Source: Branchiostoma floridae
Taxonomy: Eukaryota > Chordata > Leptocardii > Amphioxiformes > Branchiostomatidae
DNA length: 64,000 nucleotides
Assembly (NCBI RefSeq): GCF_000003815.2
Contig: NC_049983.1
Coordinates: forward strand, 2,331,591-2,395,590
Reading direction: 5' to 3'
Positions 33,713-46,300 of this stretch are shown one piece after another (positions within the stretch are counted from its first letter, which is position 1; every line of letters starts with the position of its first letter). The position numbers and the translations under genes are program-made. The notes below the pieces were generated by a model. That model made no database searches and had not been told where the DNA came from. It worked only from the letters and a program-made list of their open reading frames with translations.

Positions 33713-36456
33713 CGCACACGTACTGGAACAGATATTTCAGACTGCAGCCACAGTTGAGCAGCCTTTGTTTTAATAGCCTTAAATATTATGTTTTGAATAA
33801 GCAACGTAATCGCTCTCCTCAAACACGGGAACTCCATTACCGCTGCTGTATTCTCTAAGCTAGTCCTTGATAATAGCCTCCGTTTAGTTGGGTAGCACTA
33901 GCTGTATTTATCATGATTATACAGCCGAATAAATCAAATTAAAACCACTGACATAGGGTTATAGATCGATAGTCGGTCTCACTGTGCTTTTAGGGTAACC
34001 AGGACACACTGAAAGAAGTATGGGTGTCATAGGCAACTTTTTAGCGTCTCCTGATTAGGCCATGTTGATTTGATTATATGGATGACATCCAAGCTCGCAC
34101 CAATTTTCGGCCGTTTCAAAAAAAAAAAGTTTTCGACCATACAATAAATTGTGCAAAGCAGCTGTAAAATGAGCACAAATATTCTGTAGATTGAAAAAAA
34201 AAGTATCAGAAAACAGATAACTAATCTTAGTCAATGCCAAAATAAATCTAAAGTCAAAGAATAAAATGTGAAAGGATAGAAAGAAGAAAAAAATCTACTG
34301 TTGGTAGGGGGAGGTACCAGTACAGAAAATTTAGGTCCCGTTCAGGTCCAGAGGATCATTTTCAGGTCCGGATCTGAACCTGGACCTGATTGTCTGTGGA
34401 AACTTGAGAACTGGCAATACTCAAAACAATGGTAATTGGTCAGTTTTGCTACAAAGGAATCTGTTAGGTGGATTATTTGACTCCCACTGGCATTTAAAAA
34501 TCCCATCTCCAAGTAATTAAGGCTAACTGTCTCTGTACCTTTGGCTGTAGAAACTTGGTACAATTGACTATAAACTCTACTTGACTTCGCTCATGTTGTC
34601 CTCTTGGCCTCCCGGTTAGACCCCAAATGGCTGCCGACATAGTGTGTTCATTTTGTAATTGGCAAAACCTGTTCCTCTCATTTTTTTCCAGGTCTGCTTT
34701 TTTTTCGGATCGGTCCAAGAAGAAACAAGAAATCTTTTTAAAAAAGTTGTGCCTTGCCGCGTGTTAGGGATATCGTCAGGAAAAAGTAGGTCAGCACTTC
34801 AAGCCCGGCAAGGCAAAATGCTGTGCCTTGGCAAAAACACAATACAATGACTGTTTTTACTGTTTCTGAAAGAGCTAACCAAGAGGAGTAAAATGCTTTT
34901 TAGATGAAGCGAATAGCTTGAAGGGTTGCTGAGATATGGCTCCACAAAGTTGCCAAAACCTACCTTCAGATATGGCCGGCTGCGCGATAAACGATGAAAA
35001 TAAAAAAAATACCTTTTTTGATGAAAAGGTAAGTAAAGGCTCCAAAGCTTGTTTTATCTTATTTCCCGTAATATGTACTACATAGAATCACTCCACAGAG
35101 TTCTGAACATTCATGGCATTTTATTATGCTTTTACACAGGGTCGATGTATGCAGCACCCACTGGTGTCCTTTCACACAATAATTGTCATCTTACCTTATT
35201 CTTTAAGAAATAAGTAAATTTGGGTTTAAAAGTTCACATTTTGGGTTACAGTCAATGGTGTTTTTTGCACCAGTTGAGTCGCATTGTAGAAGATTAAATA
35301 TCATACTTCATATACTTTTGCAATGTACACAACATTATGGTATCTTATATTACCAACAATGTCACATCTATAGAATATCAGCAATATTAATTGCCTTATA
35401 ACAAGGTCAACTTGGTCAAGGTGAAAGGTAAGTGTGTGAATATGTCGCATTATTTTCATGTTGAGCCATGATGTTACACTGTATCAACAGTACATCTTTA
35501 CACTTAGATACATTTGTAATAAAATATAGAAGACAGATGTTTGTACTAATAAGAGATAAAATATCAATAGGTAGACACTAAATTTATTAGGACAAGTTCA
35601 ACATTTTTCAAGGTCAAAGGCTCAGTCTTCAGGATACATACAATCGACACAGATTTCTTTGATGTACTTGCAGGTACATGAACTTCTCCTTATTTAATCA
35701 ATACTATAAATAGTATAATGCAATGTAAACTACTTTTTACAAAAACAACAGGCTTACTTATCATTTTCTGTGGTTACTGGTAGCAACAGTATTCTTGAAC
35801 AAACTTAATGCTAATAGCACTGGCTGCACAACTTGTCAACATTATGTTTGACCTCTACCATTCAATATCTCCGCTCCGCTCTCCAGTCTTATATCAGCTA
35901 CATCTGGTACTTGGTGCAATCTACACTCCACCTGAAAAACAAAATTATTTGAGTTTCATGATTAACATGTCTACCATCATGGTGATAATGTTCTTCCATC
36001 TGAGGGGATGACGACCTACTCCAGTACCACGTCTGATGTTCATCTACATCATCATCTTTCTTATGACTTATGACTTCTTTCTTTCTTGTGACGAAAGATT
36101 CAGAATGATCCAATAATGAAATGAAGAATTCAATAAAGAAAGAAAGGCAAGTTGGGGTAAGGAATAGATTAACTTATTATCATTGATTAAGTAGATAAAT
36201 ACCTGCAACAAGATGGAAGGAGGTAAGTGTCACTGTTTCTGAGCCATCTTCTGCGACTGAACCTCAGTACCAACTGCGACAACCTCGCCCGGTCGGTAGG
36301 AACCTGGCTGATAGTAGAGACAAGAGTATAATATTGCAGGTAAGTACATATTTATGATTTTTGCTACACAAGAAAAACCCTTGGCACAATCTGACAAAGA
36401 ATACACAATCTGGTTGCACAAATTTTTCACGTTAACAAAAATGCCATTAGTGTTTT
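33713..36456. other. Intergenic, interspersed repeats only
   Basis: Bases 34325-34390 contain a partly palindromic CAGGTCCGG/CCTGGACCTG cluster. The rest is AT-rich with no supported exon. Confidence 0.4.
34060..34215 (+). repeat. Interspersed repeat, copy 1
   Basis: GGCCATGTTGATTTGATT through CAAAGCAGCTGTAAAATGAG matches 56813-56960 at many positions. The same left block appears inverted at 42295-42333. Confidence 0.7.
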
Positions 36457-36535
36457 GAAAAATTTGGGCATAGGTTACCCGGCTGACCCATATCAGGGGG
36501 CACGGTGCCTCAAGTTCAACAAGTGAAAAAAATAC
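36457..36535. repeat. Left direct repeat flanking the satellites
   Basis: TTGGGCATAGGT followed by GGTGCCTCAAGTTCAACAAG recurs in the same orientation at 40881-40945. Confidence 0.8.
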
Positions 36536-36749
36536 AAAATGGTATTTTAGTCTTGGAACGAGGCAAGGGATGATTCACACCAACAGTAACACGGCACGAA
36601 AAACGGTATTTAAGGATGCTGAAACCATGCGTAATGTTGACGTATTTTCCTCCTTTACGGATCTATACACCACTTATACGAGTACGTAAATATTGCCTTT
36701 AAGTGGTCTTTCTGTAGGTCCGTGTTAGTCCTTATTTTCCGGTTTTCCC

Positions 36750-37440
36750 GTTGTCTTTCAGCAGCTTAAAGATGTCGTAAATGATTTTTAAAACCCCCTT
36801 AAAACTTGTTTAAAGTTCACGTTTATTTGATCTAAAGCCTCTTTACGTCTCATATACAATTGCATTAAGTGGATTATAACGTGTGTTTTAGTGCCTTTTC
36901 AGCAGCTTAAAGTTGCCATAAATACTTATTAAAACGCCCTTAAGATATGTTTAAACTTCACGTTTATTTGATCTAAAGCCTCTTTACGTCTCATATACGT
37001 GTGCATTAAGTGGATTATAACGTGTGTTTAGCTGCCTTTTCAGCAGCTTAAATTTGCCATAAATACCTATTATAACGCCCTTAAGACTTGTTTAAACTTC
37101 ACGTTTATTTGATCTAAAGCTTGTTTACGTCTCATATACGTGTTCATTAAGTGGATTATAACGTGTGTTAGCTGCCTTTTCAGCAGCTTAAATTTGCCAT
37201 AAATACCTATTATAACGCCCTTAATACATGTTTAAACTTCACGTTTATTTGATCTAAAGCCTATTTACGTCTCATATACGTGTGAATTAAGAGGATTTAA
37301 TGTGTCTATATTTTTCTTTTTAGCAGCTTAAAGTTGTCATAAATACGTACCAAAACACCCTTAAGACATGTTTAAAGTTCCCTCTGTACGTCTCATATAC
37401 GTGTGCATTAAGGTGTGGATAAGTGCCATTTTAGGAGAAT
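36750..37440. repeat. Satellite 1, about 140-bp monomer, five copies
   Basis: CAGCAGCTTAAA recurs near 36761, 36900, 37042, 37180 and 37322. Each is followed by CATAAATAC, CGCCCTTAA, CACGTTTATTTGATCTAAAG and CGTCTCATATACGTG blocks. Confidence 0.9.
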
Positions 37441-37501
37441 AATCATTAGCTCATTTCAAAGCAAGAAAATACAATGGATGAAACTTTAAAATTTTATTGA
37501 A

Positions 37502-38426
37502 TTACGAGAAAATATTACATGGAAAAGTAAAAAAAAACCTACAGCCTACTAGGTATTTGTGGCCTTTCATTCTGATGTAGTCGGCAGTTGAAACAATCAC
37601 AACGGTTGCGCAATTCCGTGCAGCAGTCCACAGTCCCATTTCCAGTGTCGGGTGAAGCGTCTCGGCGTAAGTTAAAAAGAGCACACATGTACAGTTCCAT
37701 CTGGTCACCACAGGAATAAGAATCCGGTAAGATCTAGAGGACCCTAGAGTAGTGGCCGATATGACTCGTGTTGTTGGATGGTCCTGGATTCTGTGAACGC
37801 GAAACATGTTCAGCTTGCAGTCTCGGCTTCTATTAATCCGGATGGTGCAAGGGCCGTGATTTCCATTCTGTGTCGATTTCCAACAACAACAGCTTGTACA
37901 GAATGATAGCCACCTCGTATCTTTGAGTCAAATTCCGTCACCGGGGGTCCTAGGCGGTAAAAGAGGTGTCGCGGCCACAACTTGCGGGCTAGAGCAGGCC
38001 CAAACTTTCTTCAATACTTCTCTTCAAAAATGAACGCCTGGAAAATAACCGCTCCTTGTCGTACGTATGGCCCGTAAATTTGAACCCCCCACTCTTTTCT
38101 GCCATTGGATACATCCTATCACATGACACAGCTGTGCCACAGACGGACCAAGGAAGTTCAACCTCCTTGGACGGACGGAGGCGTGCGCCCCATGGCGAGT
38201 ACGAAATAACGCTGAATAAATTTACATCTTGCCTGCCCAAACAAACACGAGCAACACGAGAAGACACCGCCTGTGTGCACAAACTGTTCTTTCTCGACGC
38301 TTGCTTGTAGATAAAGAAATAAACATATTTCGTACATTTACCTGTAGTAAGAACTGCTTGCCGTTTTATAGAGAAAACACAACTCACTGCACAAAACGGT
38401 ATACCTACTACATCCTTATTCTTCAA
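37502..38426 (-). other. Minus-strand open segments of unclear status
   Basis: Several overlapping minus-strand frames between the two satellites are open for 100-145 codons (one begins with ATG at 37807). Composition is less AT-rich than the flanks. No domain, conserved motif or convincing intron was found, so this may be an old element body. I do not assign a product. Confidence 0.2.
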
Positions 38427-38639
38427 GCAGAGGTTGAGTCTCGGAGATATTCATAGCAGTAGTCGGGATTTCTACCGTCTCTTAGCTCGAGTGTCAACAT
38501 GCCACAAAGAAAACCTCACCCTGATTTAGACCCTGGAATTTCAGAACTTATATGCGGTATAAAATAAAAAGGAAAGGGTCTCCTCCTGTTCGCAGGAACT
38601 GCGCATCAAACATGCCGTATGTTCAGCAGAAAAAGGCAC

Positions 38640-40175
38640 CGTTTCATAAAACCTTTGAGACGGTATTAGCTAATAGATAAAACGGGGGTAGTACCCCCAA
38701 GTTTGCTTAAGCTACGCGGATTCAAAGATTAAACATGTCGTATTTTCAACAGAAATACGCAAAATTTCATATACGTCTTGGCAACATATAAGCTAAACGG
38801 GGGAGGTCTCCCCTAGTTCGCTTAAACTGCGCGGATTCAAAGATTAAACTTGTTGTATGTTTTACAGAAATACGCAACATTTCATATACGTCTTGACAAC
38901 ATAAAAGCTAAACGGGGGAGGTCTCCCCTAGTTCGCTTAAACTGCGCGGATTCAAAGATTAAACATGTCGTATGTTCAACAGAAATACGCAACATTTCAT
39001 ATACGTCTTGGCAACATATAAGCTAAACGGGGGAGGTCTCCCCTAGTTCGCTTAAACTGCGCGGATTCAAAGATTAAATATGTCGTATGTTTTACAGAAA
39101 TACGCAACATTTCATATACGTCTTGGCAACATATAAGCTAAACGGGGGAGGTCTTCCCTAGTTCACTTAAACTGCGCGGATTCAAAGATTAAATATGTCG
39201 TATGTTTTACAGAAATACGCAACATTTCATATACATTTTGGCAGCATATAAGCTAAACGGGGGAGGTCTCCCCTAGTTCGCTTAAACTGGGCGGATTCAA
39301 AGATTAAACTTTTTGTATGTTTTACAGAAATACGCAACATTTCATATACGTCTTGACAACATAAAAGCTAAACGGGGGAGGTCTCCCCTAGTTCGCTTAA
39401 ACTGCGCGGATTCAAAGATTAAACATGTCGTATGTTCAACAGAAATACGCAACATTTCATATACGTCTTGGCAACATATAAGCTAAACGGGGGAGGTCTC
39501 CCCTAGTTCGCTTAAACTGCGCGGATTCAAAGATTAAACATGTCGTATGTTCAACAGAAATACGCAACATTTCATATACGTTTTGGCAGCATATAAGCTA
39601 AACGGGGGAGGTCTCCCCTAGTTCGCTTAAACTGCGCGGATTCAAAGATTAAACATGTCGTATGTTCAACAGAAATACGCAACATTTCATATACGTCTTG
39701 ACAACATAAAAGCTAAACGGGGGAGGTCTCCCCTAGTTCGCTTAAACTGCGCGGATTCAAAGATTAAACTTGTTGTATGTTTTACAGAAATACGCAACAT
39801 TTCATATACGTTTTGGCAGCATATAAGCTAAACGGGGGAGGTGTCCCCTAGTTCGCTTAAACTGCGCGGATTCAAAGATTAAACTTGTTGTATGTTTTAC
39901 AGAAATACGCAACATTTCATATACGTTTTGGCAACATATAAGCTAAACGGGGGAGGTCTCCCCTAGTTCGCTTAAACTGTGCGAATTCAAATATTAAACA
40001 TGTCGTATGTTCAAAAGAAATACGCAACATTTCATATACGTTTTCGCAACATATAAGCTAAACGGGGGAGGTCTCCCCTAGTTCGCTTAAACTGCGCGGA
40101 TTCAAAAATTAAACATGTCGTATGTTCAAATGAAATACGCAACATTTCAAATATATTAACGGGGGGAGGTCTTCC
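38640..40175. repeat. Satellite 2, about 115-bp monomer, about 14 copies
   Basis: CTAAACGGGGGAGGTCTCCC recurs every 114-116 bases from 38789 to about 40058, with a degenerate copy at each end. Each monomer also has GCGCGGATTCAAAGATTAAA and CGCAACATTTCATATACGT. Neighbouring copies alternate between variants (TGTCGTATGTTCAAC and TGTTGTATGTTTTAC), suggesting higher-order duplication of two- or three-monomer blocks. Confidence 0.95.
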
Positions 40176-40880
40176 CTTCTTTGCGTAAATGACGGTTCGA
40201 AATAAATTATATATATGGCATGCATTCTTCGGTCAATATTGACCATGGTATACGCAACATCTCATATAATGTAAAATAGCGCATATAAGCTGACCGTGAG
40301 AGGTTCTCCCCTGTTCGAATTAAACCTTGCGCACAGAAAGTTTGAATACGTCAAATGCTTTCGGAATAGCTAAAAAACACAGAAGATTATTGTATTTGAC
40401 TTTGTATTGTATTGTATTTGTATTTGCTGAGGTATAAACATGACATTTTGTACCAGAAAGGGCAATGATTTTCAGTTTTGACTGTTATAAAACAGATGAC
40501 GCAATGTTTTATCTAACACCAGACAAAGGCTTATTACATTTGACTTAGCCGGTTAACATGTATTTTGTAACAGATCTAGAGAAACGGTATTTGTCCGTTT
40601 TGACAGAAAATATTTTTGAGACATTTAAGTTGTCTCTTCGGCATACTAAAATACATGTAAAATTCACGTAAAGAAACACAACAGATTAAGTTAGATTTAC
40701 AAACGCTGAAATCTTCCGTAAATGCCAAATGTATGTTTCCGATGCCTTTAATAGATCTTAAAATCTGCTGAAATATTTCTCCGCCTTTAAGGGCTTTATA
40801 CGTATCTCTGAAACTTTGCTTAAAAAGTTGTTTTCGTGCTGTGTAACGATGACATTGAAAATACAATTGAGATTTTCTTA

Positions 40881-40945
40881 AAAATTGGGCATAGGTACCT
40901 CAAGTTACCATGGTGCCTCAAGTTCAACAAGTGAAAAGAAATACT
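40881..40945. repeat. Right direct repeat flanking the satellites
   Basis: Matches 36457-36535; together they bracket both satellite arrays (4.4 kb). Confidence 0.8.
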
Positions 40946-41192
40946 AGTAGTACACAACAGGCCAATCAATGATCCATATGTAAAATATGCTAAAGAAAGC
41001 AATAAACTAATAAGAAAAAATTACTAAGAAACATTTTACATACAAGTAAGTTTCATGACTAAAACATGGATAAAGAAACACTGCATAGAAATTATATTGC
41101 TGGGATTGACTTGAGAAAAAATTGTTTAAAAGCACATTTTCTTCAACATGCCCCCCTCCCCCAAACACTACAAATTGTGTCAAGTATTTTAC

Positions 41193-41444
41193 CTTGAAAT
41201 TCTTCATCCATAGCGTCAAAAAAGGCTCTATTTGTGCCGCTTCAGTCACATATCCTCCGTTTCTGAGGGGCACGCGGCCCAAAATTTGGCGCGTTTGGAT
41301 CGCGCGGCGCCGCCGCCCGGCCAAATCGGGGCGATCGTCGGGGAAAACAGCTCGGCGCTTCGCCTTCGTGAATGCTAGAAACTTGCCGATGACATCAAAA
41401 CAGCCGAAGTGTGGAACCACGATCCGAAGCCCCGGCCTCCCCGC
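41193..41444 (-). CDS. Possible exon of unknown protein
   Basis: The minus strand is open from 41444 down to a donor-like AAG|GTAAAA at 41192. It encodes VVPHFGCFDVIGKFLAF, a basic stretch (AGRRRRAIQTRQ) and EPFLTLWMKNFK. Composition is GC-rich against AT-rich flanks and reads like coding sequence. I found no convincing acceptor upstream and do not recognise the family; the plus strand is also open, which weakens the case. Confidence 0.25.
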
Positions 41445-41559
41445 TTACGGCGCGCCGTTTTCACCGGCAAATTTCTGGCGTTTTAAACAATTTTCAAGCA
41501 AAAGAAACACATCACAAGAAAGAGAAACTTATATCCTTTATTTTGATGGGTAAATTTGC

Positions 41560-42700
41560 CTCTAGAACCGGATAGTTTTTGTACCGCGGGTGTGGGAAGA
41601 TGGTAGTAAATTTACGGATCGCCGTACGGCAGAGGGTTTTCGTGGTAGCGTTGAAATACCTAGTCAAACGTTCTTGAGACGTTTCGATGACGTCATTGCC
41701 TACTTATATATTCATATGCAATGCATTGGTCTAATTAGGCATTTATTTCATCTTTATGAATAGGTAATGCAAATTATTATGCGAGATAATTCACTTGATT
41801 ATATATTTACTTCAATGAATTTGAAATATCACCATACGAACGCTTCATTCATTCGATGTAACCAGATGTTAAGAGGCTTTCAGTACCGACCACAACTGTT
41901 ATCAAATGCGTAAAGGGGAGGTATAAAAATTGACGGGGATGTACTGTTGGTCGCCTAAGCCGTAAGTTTGTCCTCGAGAAAGAGAACTGGGAAGGGCCTT
42001 TGGAAGGGCCTTTGGAAGGGCTGGGTTAACATTGCTTGAACCATTGAACCATTGAACCAACCAAGAAAATAGTGGCCACAAGGCCATGCCGCTGGCGCGG
42101 CAAGGCAAAAAATGTCTTGCACCCGTATAATGTACTGGTCCCTACACCTAACTGTTAGTATACCATACTATATGTGTGTTTAATCCTATGTTAAACCTTC
42201 CTGGCCACTTTGATTTCATACTGGAGGCAACTTTTTTTTTTGCCAAACTATTTTTGTATTCACTCGCTCGCATCAGTTATGGAGTTCCCAGAGGATGTCA
42301 TCCATATAATCAAATCAACATGGCCTTACCTAGATAAAAAAATACACTGCACCTACTGTCGTTAAAAACGAAATGGATTTTTCTTATCTTATTATGTCAG
42401 AAATCTAACAAAGATGCAACTACACCCCGACCCATCGAATTCTGACATTCCCCGCGAATGTGCACACTTCTCTAGAAAATGGGACACTTCTCGACTTTCA
42501 AGGGGACACTCCTCATCCTTCTGTTCAGTGTTTTCATGGCGGCGTATCGTATGCCCGACAAGCACAACATCAAGTTTTAGCTTGAATATTCGCGAGCTTG
42601 TCGTCTTTTAAGGCCTCTCTCCCTATTATAAACACACATAAATGAGAGAAGTATCTAACACAATATTAGTAGTAGGATGAGAGTGAGTTAGTTAAAGATG
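41560..42700. other. Intergenic, no gene seen
   Basis: AT-rich. Contains a short GAAGGGCCTTTG tandem near 41992-42015 and an inverted copy of the 34-kb interspersed repeat edge at 42295-42333. Confidence 0.4.
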
Positions 42701-43029
42701 ATCCTTTTCCAAAGAGTATAACAACAGGCAGCTGTGCACATAATTATGTTTGTAGTAGATCCAGTAAAAGACGACCCTTATTTCCACAGGTATGAGAACA
42801 GCCATGTGGCAATTACTACGAAGAATTTCAGGTCAATTCCCCCAGTTATCTTGTTTTCAGCTGTGTCTAATTCCACAGTGGATGGAAGCTTCAGGTACTT
42901 GGGGTGTATGCAATAGCCTATTTCAATGTGTAACAGGTTATTTCAGCGATTTAGTGACTTATTATAAGAACCGGATATTACCATGGTCGATACTGCTCGA
43001 AGGAGGCCATATTTTTTTTTTCTAAATAG

Positions 43030-43301
43030 ATGTACCTGTTGTGTGATATACTGAAATATTCAGACCAGTCAGAAGCCAGAGTGGTCTGTGACCGAGGTTA
43101 CCTACCCAAGCACCCTGTATTGATATGCACGGCTTCGGGACAATGGGACAAACCCGCACTGTGCGACCCCGGTAGGACATAGATATTCTTTACTTCCAAT
43201 TTGCTTTTAAATTCATGAAAATGTGGTCCTTATTTGCATAATCATATATGTCCGAGAAGTTTCGATAGACAGTCTCAGACCCTTACTTACGAACGTAAGT
43301 A

Positions 43302-43347
<46 letters not shown>

Positions 43348-46300
43348 AAGTGCCACAGTACACAAACGGTCTCAAAGCGCCACCTTTCAAAATGAGTTGG
43401 TATTACAACATGCTCTTCTGAATACAATTAAAGTACTCTGCTGGCTGATTGTGTATACGTATTTTTAGCGTCTTTCTTCACGGAATAAACAGCTTGTGAT
43501 GGTAAAGATCAAATAAGCAACAACATGAGACCATGGACGGACAGAATGAAATAGTCTAAAGAAACAACAATATCAACAACTTTTCAACGTTTAAGTCTAA
43601 TAAGAAACTGTGTTCTCATTGTACAAAATGTATTGCATTGTCCACACCGTAGCAACCTACAGCCCACCTGAGGACCCCCCGCACAGCTCGTACCTTTGCC
43701 AGGGTCTTGTGTTCTCGGATTACTGTGACGTAATCTGTGACGTGGGGTACGTACCGGAAACGGACGACATCCAGGGTTGCAGCTGGACCGGAAACTGGAC
43801 CGCCTTTCGCAGAGAAAACGCGACAGAGATGGAAAATGCTGTATCTGCAGGTTTAAAAATAATATAATATCTGTTTTCTTTTGCTTTTGATCCATGCCAA
43901 AAGCAAAAGGGGAAAATGCAAATACGACGATACGTTAAAATTTTACATGTACTCATTAAGTAAGTTGACTTTAATTTAACACTTTGGTTGTACTGTATTA
44001 AATGTCAGACCTTCTTTGACAGACGTCATCATCCCACAAACTCTGGCTTGTGTCATCGCTGACTGTGGAAATATTTCGGTTAGTACCTAAGATTTTAAAA
44101 ATGAAACGCTCACCTCGAAATGTACACTCGGAGCAAAACTCAAATTGAGGTGCAACAACAGCAGCCAAGAATTCCGCTATCTTGACACCTGCACCTTCAC
44201 CTGTGACCTCACCTACCGACTGTCTCCTGATAGCAGCAGCAGTAGAACCTGTCAGGCCGTTCGCACGTGGTCCGGGAACGATGCCAGTTGTATCAGTATT
44301 TGTATAACATTTATTCTCCATCTACATGTTCAGTGAGTGAAAAAAAACTTGCACCCATCAAAGGCAAAAGAAGTATTGCTAACTCCTACGCAGAGACATC
44401 CAACGGCGCCAGGAAACCTCCTCTTGTCTGTACTCTGCTATCTCAACCGTCACCATCAGTTCCTATGGGCGTCGCCACAAACCAGCTTTCAGGTATCCCC
44501 CATATATAAGGGTAAGCTTACTAATATTCATAAGCAGGGCGGTTAGGAATTGATGGTGACGGTTAAGATAGCATAGTGAAGGCAAGAGCCGCATTGCTGG
44601 AGACGTTGGATGTCTCTGCGTAGGCGAATGACTTGAACAAAACGACTTGCTTGGGGAATTTTCACAAGTCTATATTAAACCGTTTTGATTAGCTTCACCA
44701 AGTCCAACTATAATATGTATTAGAAAATTTGTCATTAAAGTCACCTAGCAACAAGAAGGGGAATTAAGAATTTCAAACTGCCCCCCTCCTCAGTTTATGA
44801 AAGCTGTGCAGCCCTCATGAAGGATGATAGACATACCACCTCAGGTAATTACACCATCGACCCAGATGGACCAGACTTCGGGGCAGAACCAGTCTCTGTA
44901 CATTGTGACTTAGATACAGGTGGGTAGATTAAACAATGGTATGGTGTAATTTGAATTCCTAAAGAATATACTCCCTCAAGAGGACAAGGGATAATCTTAC
45001 CAATAAGGCATACGTCACATTTCCTACCCATGATCTATCCGGACTGTTTGCGGAAAGTTAAATACATAGTTAATACCAATTAATATGCACAAGGCAAGCT
45101 GTTCAATTATTTTTGGTGCGCTTTGTGTTCTTGTTACCTTTTATGTCGTATACTGTTCATTCTATAAAGCTGCCCGGCCGGGCCCTTGTGTGGTGATGTG
45201 ACGTTAGCCTAATCGGATAGGTCTAGTTAAAGTCCAAGAACCCGGTATGCACTTGCTTGCTTGAAACAAAGATTGTTTGATTCCTCTTGAATTCATTGAA
45301 GTCTAAGTCAAGAAGAGAAGTCGAGAATGCTTGAACGCAGACTTCATACCTGCTTAAAATGTCCCCCTTTAGTGCTCTGATGTTTTTAAAAGAGAAGGAG
45401 CTATAGAGTTTATGTTTTGTAGCAACGACAGAGGTTAGTAAGAGCATGTAGGTGTCTTTGTCTTTAAGTAAGGGGTTTTATCGATGGTGAGGTGTTATAA
45501 TCTTGATGAAATCTCTTTTCTTCATGCGATTTTGACTAACAAACATAAACCCCTGGTTAGGTACCACGGAGGTCGGCCATGACAGTGAGAGCCGCATCGT
45601 GGTAAGTCCTAGATGCAATCCACCAGGGTGTTACAAAAGGAAGATTAACAGTTGCTATCGGGCCACACTGGAGCAGCTCAGCGCCTTGTCCGCCGTGTCT
45701 CGCTCCTGCAAACAGTTCTTCAAGGTATTATTGAACTATTTAAGCTGTAATATCTAACACACAACACATTTTTTGAGTGAACAGCATCAGTATTTGTCAA
45801 GGAATGAACAATCTACTGCCGTCGTGACGTCAAGTTATGCAGATAGAACACGTGACTCAGTAAGCAGTGGATCATATGTTGCAGAGAGCCAATGGCGCCC
45901 ATCGTCTCTGTTAAGGGATGGCTGTAAAGCCCTTGAAAGTAGCTTTGCCATTTCTTATACGCAACAAGAGTTAGGAGAACTCATATCTCCAGGAAATAGT
46001 CTGATTATGTAAATGACTACCACCTTTATATAATCTATGCTTGGTTATGTACATTTTTACAAAAAAAAATTACACCGGTCACAATGTAGATTGTCTAATA
46101 ATTCACCATTTAGAAGACGGCTGGCAATTTTACATTGATTATGCAAATCATGGACGTATGTTCCACAAACTAAATTTACATATATAACAGGTATTTGATT
46201 TCAATAAAGGAAAACACTATAACTAAAGATTCTCCTCATTAAATACACAAACTAAGTTGCGGTTCTAGCGTACGTGACATAAAAGTTGGCGCAGGCCTCG

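Noticed and set aside
36750..40175. CRISPR-like array
   Set aside because: Direct tandem satellites without unique spacers, in an animal genome.
41122..41553. 143-codon plus-strand frame
   Set aside because: The opposite strand reads more like protein and has a donor; this frame is probably its shadow.
44997..45060. Possible extra exon (YVTFPTHDLSGLF) in the sushi gene
   Set aside because: It is the terminus of a 203-bp MITE with TAA duplication, and the frame stops at once.
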